Assembly: GCA_965249215.1 (NCBI GenBank)
Contig: CBDFLN010000002.1
Coordinates: 744,001-808,000 of the forward strand
Source of the DNA: G963667675 sp965249215
Lineage (GTDB): Bacteria > Chloroflexota > Dehalococcoidia > Lucifugimonadales > UBA3495
Direction: 5' to 3'
DNA length: 64,000 nt
Shown here: piece by piece, positions 20,459-29,636 of the stretch
How positions within the stretch are numbered: the stretch's first letter is position 1
Layout of the letters: each line of letters starts with the position of its first letter
The notes under the pieces: generated by a model
Seen by the model: the letters and a program-made list of their open reading frames with translations, nothing else
The model's database searches: none
Told to the model about the DNA's origin: nothing
Translations under genes and position numbers: made by a program

Positions 20459-21550
20459 ATGGAGGCACTGATTTTTGCGGCCCTGGGAATCCTGGCCGCG
20501 CTGGTTTTGGGTCTGATTGTCGTGGTGCTCTTGAGGGGGCGGACCGGGGATGTCGAGGCGCGGGTCCGGCAGTCGTTCAGGGATGAACTGCTGCAATTCC
20601 AGAGCGGAATCCGCGAGGACCTGAACACCGCGAGGACCAGCGTAGAGTCGGCTAAGGACGTTATTTCCTCCCATGCCCTGAAGACTCTCAGCGAGATCAG
20701 CTCGGTGCGCGAGACGGCGCAAAAGCTAGTCAAGCAGCAGGAGGAGGCACAGGGACTGGCCAAATCCTTGAAAGACCTGCTCCAAGCGCCCAAGCTCCGA
20801 GGAAACTACGGGGAGGCAATCCTGGAGGAGATGCTGGACAGGGTGCTTCCCAAGGGATTCTGGGAGCGCCAGTATTCGTTGGACGGGAGCGAAAGGGTGG
20901 ACTGCGTCGTCAAGATAAAAGACGTGGTCATACCAATCGACGCGAAATTTCCCCGCGACGATTACCTGAGATACCTTGAGGCAGAGGCTCATGAAGACAG
21001 GGCCAGTCTATGGAGATCATTCGAAACCTCGGTCATAAGACAGGCCACCAGCATTGAAGCCAAGTATGTAAAGCCGGAGCAAGGGACTTCCGACTTTGCC
21101 CTGATGTTCATCCCGTCAGAAGCGATCTACTACGAGACGATTGCGGAGAATAATCACCTGGGGCAGCCTTCGGCCATCATGGCCTATTGTCAAGACCACC
21201 GCGTTATGCCCGTCAGCCCCAATACTTTCTACGGGTTTTTGCAGATGGTCGTCATCGGGATACGGAACACAGAGGTAATCAAGAGCGCCAAACAGCTGCA
21301 ACAAGGGTTGTCGAACCTGGAAAAGTCGTTCGACTTGTTCTACAAGAAATACGAGGAAATGGGACGGCGAGTAAGCCAGGCGGCAGAGGCGTACAGGGTG
21401 GGTGATGGACATATCGAGCGGTTCAAGCGCAGACTCGACGAAACGCTCCAACTAGAAGGCATTCAGGACGAATCGATGGCCCTGTTGCCGGACGCCTCTC
21501 CGGACGAGCACGCTGTTGAGCAAGATCGGAATCCGGCAAGCCTGATTTAA
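20459..21550 (+). CDS. rmuC: RmuC-family DNA recombination protein
   Basis: A 363-aa RmuC protein, a nuclease-fold factor that limits DNA inversions and rearrangements at repeats. One N-terminal membrane segment (ALGILAALVLGLIVVVLL) is followed by a coiled-coil stretch (about 30-110). The RmuC core comes next: LRGNYGEAILEEMLDRVLP, then VVIPIDAKFPRDDYLRY, and ALMFIPSEAIYYE. The restriction-endonuclease-like signature D-A-K-F-P is intact. It ends 19 bp before leuD and is probably co-transcribed with it. Its location beside repeat arrays is notable given its role, but may be chance. Confidence 0.93.
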   Translation: MEALIFAALGILAALVLGLIVVVLLRGRTGDVEARVRQSFRDELLQFQSGIREDLNTARTSVESAKDVISSHALKTLSEISSVRETAQKLVKQQEEAQGLAKSLKDLLQAPKLRGNYGEAILEEMLDRVLPKGFWERQYSLDGSERVDCVVKIKDVVIPIDAKFPRDDYLRYLEAEAHEDRASLWRSFETSVIRQATSIEAKYVKPEQGTSDFALMFIPSEAIYYETIAENNHLGQPSAIMAYCQDHRVMPVSPNTFYGFLQMVVIGIRNTEVIKSAKQLQQGLSNLEKSFDLFYKKYEEMGRRVSQAAEAYRVGDGHIERFKRRLDETLQLEGIQDESMALLPDASPDEHAVEQDRNPASLI

Positions 21551-21569
21551 ACCAGTAGGTGAAAGGACA

Positions 21570-22163
21570 ATGGAACCATTCGTTAAGCTAAACGGCCTGG
21601 TAGCTCCGCTGGACCGGGTCAACGTAGATACCGACCAGATCATCCCCGCCGTGTACCTGAAGAGCATACAGCGGACGGGGTTCGGGCAATTCCTCTTTTC
21701 CCCCTGGCGTTTTTACGCCGACGGCAGCCCCAACCCCGACTTCGTGCTGAATAACCCTGCCTATCAGTCGGCCACCGTGCTGGCGACGGGGCGCAACTTC
21801 GGCTGCGGTTCGTCACGGGAGCACGCGCCTTGGGCCCTCCAAGAATACGGCTTCCGGTGCGTAATCGCTCCCAGCTTTGCCGACATCTTCTACAACAACT
21901 GTTTCCAGAACGGCCTGCTGCCAGTGCGCCTGCCGGAGGAGGACGTGCGCCGGATTATCAACCTGTCCAACGCCCAGCCGGGGTTGCGGCTGAACGTGGA
22001 CCTGGAAAGCCAACGGGTGTGGACCGACGACGGGGAAGTCTCCGTGTCATTCGATATAGACGCCGCCCGCCGCCGTGCCCTGCTGAACGGCCTGGACGAC
22101 ATTGGGCTGACGTTGCAGCACGAGGACAAAATAGCCGCCTACGAGATGGGCCGGGGCATTTAG
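21570..22163 (+). CDS. leuD: 3-isopropylmalate dehydratase, small subunit
   Basis: Swivelling-domain partner of LeuC. The 197-aa length and motifs fit: RVNVDTDQIIPAVYLKSI near the start, NFGCGSSREHAPWAL (substrate-binding loop), and IAPSFADIFYNNCFQNGLLP. An AAAGGA site precedes the ATG by about 6 bp. It follows rmuC closely rather than leuC. Confidence 0.96.
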   Translation: MEPFVKLNGLVAPLDRVNVDTDQIIPAVYLKSIQRTGFGQFLFSPWRFYADGSPNPDFVLNNPAYQSATVLATGRNFGCGSSREHAPWALQEYGFRCVIAPSFADIFYNNCFQNGLLPVRLPEEDVRRIINLSNAQPGLRLNVDLESQRVWTDDGEVSVSFDIDAARRRALLNGLDDIGLTLQHEDKIAAYEMGRGI

Positions 22164-22830
22164 GCGCGTGGGAGGGAGGCCGTTTCCGCCGTCCGCCGCG
22201 TTTGAGATTCCGCGGCTTCGCTCGGGATGACAGTGGGCGTTGTGCAGTGGGTTTCTCGCCCGGGCCCGTTCGTTTGATTAGTTAGGCTGGCCCTGAGCAG
22301 GTGGTTCTTAGGTTGTTCGGTGCAAGTTCCCCTGAATTACATGGGCGAAAGATTTTTCGCCCCTACGAAGGGGGCGCCGCAGCCCCTTGGGCAGACGTGT
22401 GACTTTCTCTTCGCGGCATTGACGACGCGTTACCCGCGTGTTGGTGTGGTTCGGCAGGCTGGCCACGAACGGGCTCAGTACCCCCAAGGTCCCTAGATTC
22501 CGGCTCGGAGGCCGGAATGACGGTGTGAAGGAGTGGCCTCCCTGGGGGCCGGAATGACGGTGTGAAGGAGTGGCCTCCCTGGGGGCCGGAATGACGGTGT
22601 AAAGGAGTGGCCTCCCTGGGGGCCGGAATGACGGTGTGAAGGAGTGGCCTCCCTGGGGGCCGGAATGACGGTGTGAAGGAGTGGCCTCCCTAGGGGCCGG
22701 AATGACGGTGTGAAGGAGTGGCCTCCCTGGGGGCCGGAATGACGGTGTGAAGGAGTGGCCTCCCTGGGGGCCGGAATGACGGTGATGTAGGGGGGTTGCC
22801 CGCGGCGTGGCGGCTAGGCCAACTGCGGGG
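22164..22830. repeat. Intergenic repeat block D with a different 37-bp array
   Basis: At about 22340-22470 a diverged copy of the repeat core is visible (cgaaagatttttcgcccc hairpin, then a 'ggcaggctggccacgaacgg' element). A palindrome 'ttccggctcggaggccggaa' follows. From 22514 there are seven full units of a 37-bp repeat beginning ggaatgacggtgtgaaggag (starts at 22514, 22551, 22588, 22625, 22662, 22699 and 22736) and a partial eighth at 22773. The period equals that of arrays A-C although the sequence differs. Not coding. Confidence 0.85.
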
Positions 22831-24183
22831 CTACTTTATGTCGAAGTGCCGCGCGATTTGCTCCTGGAAGTCCGTGTCGTAGCGTTGCACCCTTCCCTGG
22901 CGTACCTGTTCGTCCAGGGGAGGCTGGATGGGTGGCTGAGTGCGGTTGGTCGGGGCGTAGCCGATGACCCCCTGCTCTTCCAGGGCCGCCATCTCTTCTT
23001 CAGTGCGGCACAGCAGGTCGCCCAGCACCAACCGGTTGTGCTCTCCCATGGTGGGGGCAGCCTTGCCGGGCACGGCCGGGGTGGCTGAGAGCTTCCAGGG
23101 TTGGCCTGCGTAGGGCAACGGGGGCATTCCGGTGGTGGGATGGTGGTCCACAACCTCGTAGAAGCCTCGGTCTTTGAGATGGTCGTTGAATAACACGTTC
23201 TTGGTGTCCAGCACCGCTCCGGCGGCTACGCCCTCCGTTTGGAGCAGGCCCATTAACTTGTGAGATTCCCATTCCTTGGTCGCTTCACCCACAAGCCGGT
23301 CCAACTCGTCCTGATGCTGCAATCGCCCGGTCATAGAAGCGAACCGCCCGTCCTGCAGCCACTCCTGCTTGCCCAGGACCCGGCATAGCGCCTGCCACTG
23401 CTGGTCGTCTTCCGCGGCGATGGTGATCCACCGGTCGTCACCCCGGCAGGGATAGCAGCCGTGGGGCGCCATGGATGGATGACCGTTGCCGATGCGGGGC
23501 AGGATTCGGCCGTTGACGGCAAAGTCCATCAGGGCTTCGGGGACGGTGGAGCTGGTGGCCTGGGCCTGGGACACGTCGATGAACTGGCCCTGGCCGGTGC
23601 GCATACGGTGCATCAGGGCGGCCATAATCGCGAAAACGGTAATCTCACCGCCGGTGTAATCGGCGTAGGGTATCTCCGGCTGCACCGGCGGCCCGTCTTT
23701 ATATCCGGTCATAAAGGCCAATCCTGAAGCGCCCTCGGTGCTGGGCCCGGTGGCGCCGAAATTGGCCCACGGGCCGGTGAAGCCGTAGCCGGTGGAAGAG
23801 ACCATGATGATATCCGGCCTGATCCGGCGCAGGTCGTCGTATTCCAACTGGAAATTCTTAATCACCCGGGGCGTGAAGTTCTCAGCGAAAACGTCGCTGA
23901 CCGCCACCAGGTCTCGCAGAATGGCGCGGCCTGCTTCATCCGCCAGGTTCAGGGTGATGCCGAGCTTGTTGCGGTTGTGTTCATAGAAGAGGCCTCCCCG
24001 GTTCCAAGACTCGCCATCCACCTCATCCCGGTACAGCGTCGAGCGGCGGTAGGCCTCGAGACGCTGGCAGGACTCCAGGCGAATGACCTGGGCGCCCATG
24101 TCTGCGAGCATCTTTATGGACCAGGGGATGGCTATAAGCTGGCCCATCTCCAGGATTCTGACACCCTCCAGCGGTCCTGGCAT
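22831..24183 (-). CDS. Family III (CaiB/BaiF) CoA-transferase, Asp-containing subunit
   Basis: A 450-aa CoA-transferase that moves CoA between organic acids. Family hallmarks: LEGVRILEMGQLIAIPWSIK at the N-terminus, NRNKLGITLNLAD, the G-x-T-GP-W loop, and YADYTGGEITV before RTGQGQFIDVSQ. The Asp of YADYTGG aligns without gaps with the catalytic Asp of formyl-CoA:oxalate transferase. It starts 2 bp after the stop of the other CaiB gene (24186-25385), so the two are translationally linked. They probably form a heteromeric enzyme in which this subunit carries catalysis. Substrate unknown; a ThDP enzyme and an acyl-CoA synthetase lie upstream in the same operon. Confidence 0.9.
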   Translation of the reverse strand: MPGPLEGVRILEMGQLIAIPWSIKMLADMGAQVIRLESCQRLEAYRRSTLYRDEVDGESWNRGGLFYEHNRNKLGITLNLADEAGRAILRDLVAVSDVFAENFTPRVIKNFQLEYDDLRRIRPDIIMVSSTGYGFTGPWANFGATGPSTEGASGLAFMTGYKDGPPVQPEIPYADYTGGEITVFAIMAALMHRMRTGQGQFIDVSQAQATSSTVPEALMDFAVNGRILPRIGNGHPSMAPHGCYPCRGDDRWITIAAEDDQQWQALCRVLGKQEWLQDGRFASMTGRLQHQDELDRLVGEATKEWESHKLMGLLQTEGVAAGAVLDTKNVLFNDHLKDRGFYEVVDHHPTTGMPPLPYAGQPWKLSATPAVPGKAAPTMGEHNRLVLGDLLCRTEEEMAALEEQGVIGYAPTNRTQPPIQPPLDEQVRQGRVQRYDTDFQEQIARHFDIK

Positions 24184-24185
24184 GG

Positions 24186-25385
24186 CTAAATGACCTCCGC
24201 GGCCCGCATTTGGGCCAGGTCTTCACCGGAGTATCCCAGCCGCTGCCCGAGTACCTGGCCATTGTGCTGGCCCAGGGTCGGAGCAGGACGCCGGGCTTGC
24301 CAGGGGGGCCCGCTGGTCAGGTAGGGCGGCCCCGGGTACTTGATCTTGCCGGCCACCGGATGTTCGATGTCAACGAAGTAGCCACGGGCCTCGAGTTGTT
24401 CGTCGGCCAGGATCTCTTCAGGGGACTGGATCATGCCAAAGATAAAGCGCTTCTTATGGGCTGCGTAGAACATTTCAGCCTTCTTCTTGGTCAGAAATAT
24501 ACGGTCCAGAATCTGCCCCAGTTCTTCGGTGTTGACTAGGCGGGCCGTCGGCGTGTTGAATTTATCGTCGGCCAGTTCGGGGGCTCCGAAAAAGTCGACG
24601 ATTTCCGGCCAGTTCAGGTTTGTGTTGAGGCTGGGAGTGGGCAAGAGGTAGCCGTCGGACGCCTTCCTCATCCGTCTCAGGTCTCCACTGGCCTCGGGGG
24701 CCCTATGCCGCACCGCCCCGGTGTAGGTATAGATGTCCACGGCGTCCCGCAAGCCGGAGGCGACGCACTCCTGTACGGATACGTCCACGTGCTGGCCTTC
24801 CCCGGTGCGCCGCTGGTGATACAGTGCGATCAGGGCGGCGCCGGCCGCGTTGGTGCCGGCCCGGAACTGGGCCTGATGCAGCGCGTGTTTCAACGGTTCT
24901 CTTTGGTTCTCGCCGAATATGTACATCAGGCCGCCCAAGGCGTACTCGACGATGTCCGTGGCCTTGTAGTCCCGGTAGGGCCCGGTCTGGCCGAAGTTGG
25001 AAATGGACACCTGGACCAGGGAAGGGTTCAACTCCTTAAGGGACTGGTAGTCCAGCCCCAGCGAAGGCATGACCCGCGTTGAGAAGTTTTCCACCATGAG
25101 GTCGGACTGCCTGGCCAGTTCCCTGACCATCTCCCGGCCGCGGTCGGACTTGAGGTTCAGCTTGACGCCCAGCTTGCTGGTGTTGAGGTACAGGAAGAGC
25201 AGGCTGTTGTCCGGTCCGGCCTCGTCGTGAATCAAAGGAGGCATGCCGCGGGCGGGATCGCCCTCCGGCCGTTCGACTTTCACGACTTCGGCGCCAAAGT
25301 CGGCGAGTAGCTTGGTGCAGTATGGTCCGGCAATGTGGTGGGTGAGGTCCAGGACCTTCACCCCTTCTAAAGCTCCGTCAGGCAC
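24186..25385 (-). CDS. Family III (CaiB/BaiF) CoA-transferase, Asp-lacking subunit
   Basis: A 399-aa family III CoA-transferase. It has LEGVKVLDLTHHIAGPYCTK, NTSKLGVKLNLKSDRGRE, SNFGQTGPYRDYKATD and RRTGEGQHVDVSVQE. The position that holds the catalytic Asp in the family (23 residues up to and including the RTG glycine) is Gln here (QFRAGTNAAG). Alone it should not form the acyl-aspartyl intermediate. It lies immediately upstream of an Asp-containing paralogue, as in heteromeric transferases such as BbsEF. GTG start at 25385; the ThDP-enzyme gene ends 59 bp upstream. Confidence 0.88.
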   Translation of the reverse strand: MPDGALEGVKVLDLTHHIAGPYCTKLLADFGAEVVKVERPEGDPARGMPPLIHDEAGPDNSLLFLYLNTSKLGVKLNLKSDRGREMVRELARQSDLMVENFSTRVMPSLGLDYQSLKELNPSLVQVSISNFGQTGPYRDYKATDIVEYALGGLMYIFGENQREPLKHALHQAQFRAGTNAAGAALIALYHQRRTGEGQHVDVSVQECVASGLRDAVDIYTYTGAVRHRAPEASGDLRRMRKASDGYLLPTPSLNTNLNWPEIVDFFGAPELADDKFNTPTARLVNTEELGQILDRIFLTKKKAEMFYAAHKKRFIFGMIQSPEEILADEQLEARGYFVDIEHPVAGKIKYPGPPYLTSGPPWQARRPAPTLGQHNGQVLGQRLGYSGEDLAQMRAAEVI

Positions 25386-25444
25386 TGGTGGTCTCTCCAG
25401 GTATCAAATTAGATGCGACGGCCTATAGCCTAGCGCCGAAGTCT

Positions 25445-27091
25445 TCAAAACGGCCGCCCGTATGACGCTTCGGTCTCTGAGGACGTTATGAACTCCAATA
25501 GCGCCGCCGTCCCGTCCTGCTCCGTCGCCCGCCGGGCCCGCCGGAAAGCGGGGATGATCTCGGCGGGGTCCTGAACCCGCTCGGCATAGCCTCCCATGGC
25601 CCGGCCCATGTCGGCATAGTTGCCGCCCAGGTCACGGGTATTGTAAAGCTCGTGAGATGCGGCCATGATGCGGGTTTCCGCCGCCATTGTGGAGTTGTTC
25701 AACACCACCGTAATGATGGGGATGCGGCACCGCACTGCGGTCTCAAAATCCAGGCCGGTCATGCCGAAGGCGGCATCGCCCATAAAGTTGACGCACACCT
25801 TCCCCGGCGCGGCCAGCTTGGCGCCGATAATCAGTCCCAGGCCGGTGCCCAGGCCGTGGGACTTGCCCCACCCCAGGTAGGTGCGGGGCCCGTTGGACCT
25901 GTAGAAAGGCAGAATCTGGTCCCTGGGCCCGCCCGAATCGTGGGTTACTATAGCTTCGTCAGGCGGGATGGTCTGCATGAAGTCCCAAATGACCCGGTAG
26001 GGATTTATGGGAGCCCCGTTGTCCGTCAGCTTGGCTTGCCACTGCGCTAGCCAGGCCTCCCGTTCGAACTTGACCTCCCGCTCCGTTCCCTGGTCTTCAC
26101 GCCGGCTGTCACCGACGATCTCCCGGCATGCATCGATCATCTGCCGTAGCACCAGCTTGGCGTCTCCCAATATGGGATGGTCAGTGTTGTAGTCTTTGTT
26201 TATGTCCGCGGCGTCGTTGGAGGCCTGAATTACCGTCTTACCCCCGGGGATGTTCATGGACATACCGTGCTTGGTGAAGCTGCAGCCTATACCGAAAACA
26301 ACGTCCGAGCGGCTCACGAAATGGCGCACCGTTCCGGACATTACTCCCGATCCACTTCCCAATGCCAGGGGATGTACCTCCGGAAAGCCGCTCTTGCCCA
26401 GCAACGTGGTCATAACCGGGGCCTTTAGCAACTCGGCCAGCTCCACCAACTCTTCCGTAGCCTCGGCGTACAGCACCCCCTGGCCGGCGTGAATTAGCGG
26501 ATATTTCGCATCGCAAAGAGCCCTGGCCGCGGCTTCAACGTCTCTGGCATCTCCCTGGGACACCACCGTCCGGCTGGGCTGGTAGTCAACGGCCTCTGCC
26601 GCCGCTTCCTCCATTGCAACATCGACAGGGAGTTCCACCAGCACCGGGCCGGGACGGCCTTGACGCAGCGCGGCGAATGCCCGGCGCATAACGTGGCAGA
26701 CCTGGTCGGCCGCGTTGATCCGCTCTGCGTATTTGGTCACCCCGGCAAAGTTAGCGGGCGAGTCGAAATGGCGCGGAACACCGGACCTTTCCCGCGGGTG
26801 GCCGGTGGGCATAAACAGAATCGGCGTCGAGTCGGAATAGGCGGTGGCTACACCGGAAAAAGCGTTCTCGGCGCCGGGCCCATACTGCACCGCAGCGACC
26901 CCCGTGGGCCGCCCGTTGGTGACCCGGCTGAACCCGTCGGCAATCCCTATGCCGACCCGTTCCTGCCGGCAGATAATCGGGCGGATGCCGCCCTTGGCGG
27001 ATGACTCCAGCACCGGAGTAGTGGGAAAGCAGCTAAGGTATTCGACGCCCTCTATCTTGAGGATTTCGGTGATGGCGTCAACTGTGTTCAA
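25445..27091 (-). CDS. Thiamine-diphosphate-dependent enzyme (acetolactate synthase / 2-hydroxyacyl-CoA lyase-like)
   Basis: A 548-aa ThDP enzyme with three domains. The Pyr domain (1-170) has the cofactor-activating Glu in ICRQERVGIGIADGF. A central domain follows. The PP domain has the diphosphate motif MGDAAFGMTGLDFETAVRCR ending VVLNNST. It resembles acetolactate synthase, oxalyl-CoA decarboxylase and 2-hydroxyacyl-CoA lyase, which cannot be separated by eye. The neighbouring CoA-transferases and acyl-CoA synthetase favour a CoA-thioester substrate; this is inference. The start is TTG at 27091, supported by GGGAGGAAG about 9 bases upstream. No small regulatory subunit is nearby, which argues against true acetolactate synthase. 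Confidence 0.8.
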   Translation of the reverse strand: MNTVDAITEILKIEGVEYLSCFPTTPVLESSAKGGIRPIICRQERVGIGIADGFSRVTNGRPTGVAAVQYGPGAENAFSGVATAYSDSTPILFMPTGHPRERSGVPRHFDSPANFAGVTKYAERINAADQVCHVMRRAFAALRQGRPGPVLVELPVDVAMEEAAAEAVDYQPSRTVVSQGDARDVEAAARALCDAKYPLIHAGQGVLYAEATEELVELAELLKAPVMTTLLGKSGFPEVHPLALGSGSGVMSGTVRHFVSRSDVVFGIGCSFTKHGMSMNIPGGKTVIQASNDAADINKDYNTDHPILGDAKLVLRQMIDACREIVGDSRREDQGTEREVKFEREAWLAQWQAKLTDNGAPINPYRVIWDFMQTIPPDEAIVTHDSGGPRDQILPFYRSNGPRTYLGWGKSHGLGTGLGLIIGAKLAAPGKVCVNFMGDAAFGMTGLDFETAVRCRIPIITVVLNNSTMAAETRIMAASHELYNTRDLGGNYADMGRAMGGYAERVQDPAEIIPAFRRARRATEQDGTAALLEFITSSETEASYGRPF

Positions 27092-27299
27092 CGGTGGACT
27101 TCCTCCCGGACTCTATCTCACCACGGGGGCGGCGATTCCTGTGACACAGATTGTCCAGGGTCTACAGCGCGGCAAGGGCCGCATTGCAGGACCGCGACGC
27201 CCCGGGGTTCGAAGACCGGGATAGAGTATATCACGGGAAAGAGCCGTTCATGGGCCTGAATTTAGGACATCGCCCGCCTGCGGCCGGCGGCAAATCTGC

Positions 27300-28865
27300 C
27301 TAATCTTCGGGCGTGCCGGGACTTCCAAATTGCTCCCGCAGGTCTCGTTTCAGGACTTTGCCCATGGTGTTCCTGGGGAGCTCGTCGACGAACACGACTG
27401 ATCTGGGGCGCTTGAATCCGGCCAGCCGCGGGGCGCAATAGTCCATCAACTCGCCTTCTTTCAAGTCCCTGGAGCGGGGCGCCACCACCGCCCGGACTTC
27501 CTCTCCCCACTCGGGGTCGGACACGCCGATTACCGCTGCGTCATCAACTAAAGGATGGGACCTGAGCACATTCTCCACCTCTTCAGGAGAGACCATCTCC
27601 CCACCCCGCTTGATGAAGTCCTTGCTCCTGCCGGACAGGTAGATGTAGTTGTCCTCGTCCCGGTAGCCCAGGTCGCCGGTATAGACCCAGCCGGAGCGCA
27701 GGATTTCCCGGGTAGCGCCTTCTTCCTTCCAGTACCCGGCCATCATGCGGCCGCCCCGGGCGACAATCTCGCCTGTTTCGCCGGCGGGCAGGGGACTGCC
27801 GTTTTCGTCGACGATTTGGACCTCCACGTCGTCCAGGGGCTTGCCAATGGACGTAAGCCTCCGCAGCTTCTTCTCGATCTCTTCAGCGCTGCCCTCCAGG
27901 ACATGGTCTTCGGGAGGCAGCATGGTGATGGTGGAGGCGGTCTCGGTTTGACCGAAGGCGTTGATGAAGCGGGCGCCGGGAAACTCCGTGATGGCCCTCT
28001 TGATGACTTCCAGGGGCATGGAAGCCCCGCCATACGTGATTACATCCAGGGAGGACAGGTCGAAGTCGTGAAAGCCGGGATGGTCCATCAATTGCTTCAG
28101 CATGGTGGGCACGATCATGGCCCGGTTGACCCGATGCAGCTGCACCGCGGCCAGCCACTCTTCAGGATCGAACTGGCGCATAACCACCAAGCTGCGGCCT
28201 CCGTAGATGGCGGCTAAGACAGCCTGCAGGCCGGCGACGTGATAAAAGGGAACGGAAAGGAGGTTGATTTCCTCTATATCCGGGTCCGCCGGAGTCACCG
28301 CGGACAGCAGGTAGGACGCAAAACTGTCGTGGGTCAGCATCACCCCCTTGGGCGCGCCGGTGGTCCCTGCGGTGAACAGAATAACCGTGGTATCGCTGTC
28401 TTCCGCTTCGGGGAAGCGGACTTCTTCGTCCGGGGCTCCGGCCAGGAATTCCTCGTAGCCGACACCGTACTCCTGAGGCTGCGCATCCAGGACGACGACC
28501 CGCTCCGGGGGTACTCCCGCAGCAGCGTCGAGCAGCGGCAGGTAGCGCTGGCCGATGAACATGACGCCGGGCTGGGCCTGGGCCAACATCTGCGCCAGCT
28601 CTTCTTCTTTGGAGCGGAAGTTGATGGGGACGTATATTGCGTCCAATTGGGCGGCGGCGAAGTAGATTTCGATGGCTTGCGGGCAGTTCACCTGCATAAC
28701 CCCAACCCGGTCACCCTTGCCGATTCCCAGGACGGCCATGGCGTTGGCCAGCCGGTTGGACCGCCGTTGAAGATTGGCGAACGAGAGCGACTCCCCGTCG
28801 AAATAGACGGCGGCGCGGTCGGGCACGATGGCGCCGGCTATGGTAAGAAACTCGGTAGTTCTCAT
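27300..28865 (-). CDS. AMP-forming acyl-CoA synthetase
   Basis: A 521-aa class I adenylate-forming enzyme that activates a carboxylic acid to its CoA ester with ATP. Core motifs in order: VILFTAGTTGAPKGVMLTH (P-loop, near 165-185), INAFGQTETAS (A5), GWVYTGDLGYRDEDNYIYL (A7) with SGRSKDFIKRGGE (A8), and PRNTMGKVLKRDLRE near the end with the catalytic Lys (A10). Substrate cannot be read from sequence. It lies between the ThDP-enzyme gene (about 210 bp away) and an enoyl-CoA hydratase (about 45 bp away), same strand. Confidence 0.92.
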   Translation of the reverse strand: MRTTEFLTIAGAIVPDRAAVYFDGESLSFANLQRRSNRLANAMAVLGIGKGDRVGVMQVNCPQAIEIYFAAAQLDAIYVPINFRSKEEELAQMLAQAQPGVMFIGQRYLPLLDAAAGVPPERVVVLDAQPQEYGVGYEEFLAGAPDEEVRFPEAEDSDTTVILFTAGTTGAPKGVMLTHDSFASYLLSAVTPADPDIEEINLLSVPFYHVAGLQAVLAAIYGGRSLVVMRQFDPEEWLAAVQLHRVNRAMIVPTMLKQLMDHPGFHDFDLSSLDVITYGGASMPLEVIKRAITEFPGARFINAFGQTETASTITMLPPEDHVLEGSAEEIEKKLRRLTSIGKPLDDVEVQIVDENGSPLPAGETGEIVARGGRMMAGYWKEEGATREILRSGWVYTGDLGYRDEDNYIYLSGRSKDFIKRGGEMVSPEEVENVLRSHPLVDDAAVIGVSDPEWGEEVRAVVAPRSRDLKEGELMDYCAPRLAGFKRPRSVVFVDELPRNTMGKVLKRDLREQFGSPGTPED

Positions 28866-28910
28866 AGTGCACTCATCACCAGGGCCAAACCCTAAATCGG
28901 AAGCCTGCCA

Positions 28911-29633
28911 TTAAGCCAGCGCCTGGACGGCCAGTCTGGCCTCAGTTTGCAACGCCCCGGCCAGAGGCAGGTCGGCCCCGCGGAGCATCGACTGTTTGGC
29001 CGCGGCGGCTAATCGAGGGTCCAGCGCAGCCAGTTGGCGGCACAAATCCCAGGCCTGGTCCAGCAGTTCGTTTTCAGGCGCCAGCCGGGTGAGCAGCCCG
29101 AGGGACAGGGCTTCTTTTGCTCCAATGCGACGGCCGGTCAGCAACAAGTCCATTGCCGACGACCAACCTGTGGTCCTCGGAAGCATTTGGGTGCCCCCCG
29201 CCGCGGGTATCATACCAAGTTGTACCTCGGGCATGGCGAAGACCGCGCCCTCCGCGCCGATGCGGATGTCGCAAAGCAGCGCGATTTCTATTCCCGACCC
29301 GATGCAGTAGCCGTGGATGGCGGCTACCACCGGCACGGGCAGGGAGAGAAACTGCCCCCAGACGTCCCGTTCCCACCGCACCTGGCGGGCCACCGCCTGG
29401 GAGGGGGCCGTGCCGAACTCGGTCAAGTCGGCGCCGGCGCAGAAGGCCCGCCCCTGACCGGTAATCAGCAGACAGCCGACATCGGGATCGTCACGCACCG
29501 CGGCCAGGACCTCGGATAAGTCATCACGCATTTGGATGTTGTAAGCGTTCAGGACGTCTGGGCGGTCCAACGAAATGTGGGCCGACGGCCCCTGCTTTTC
29601 GTACAGCAGAGTTTCGAAATCAGACATGGTCAT
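28911..29633 (-). CDS. Enoyl-CoA hydratase/isomerase (crotonase family)
   Basis: A 240-aa crotonase-fold protein. Both catalytic glutamates of hydratases are in place: GYCIGSGIEIALLCDIRIG (Glu of the E-I-A-L block) and FAMPEVQLGMIPAAGGTQ (Glu after MP). The oxyanion-hole loop GRAFCAGADL is standard. It probably hydrates a 2-enoyl-CoA in the same pathway as the neighbours. The PHP-domain gene ends 3 bp upstream of the ATG region, showing a tight operon. Confidence 0.92.
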   Translation of the reverse strand: MTMSDFETLLYEKQGPSAHISLDRPDVLNAYNIQMRDDLSEVLAAVRDDPDVGCLLITGQGRAFCAGADLTEFGTAPSQAVARQVRWERDVWGQFLSLPVPVVAAIHGYCIGSGIEIALLCDIRIGAEGAVFAMPEVQLGMIPAAGGTQMLPRTTGWSSAMDLLLTGRRIGAKEALSLGLLTRLAPENELLDQAWDLCRQLAALDPRLAAAAKQSMLRGADLPLAGALQTEARLAVQALA

Positions 29634-29636
29634 GCT

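Noticed and set aside
22514..22783. CRISPR-like array with 37-bp units
   Set aside because: The repeats are head to tail without spacers.
27262..27510. Short minus-strand frame at the end of the acyl-CoA synthetase
   Set aside because: It overlaps the synthetase coding region in another frame and has no independent support.
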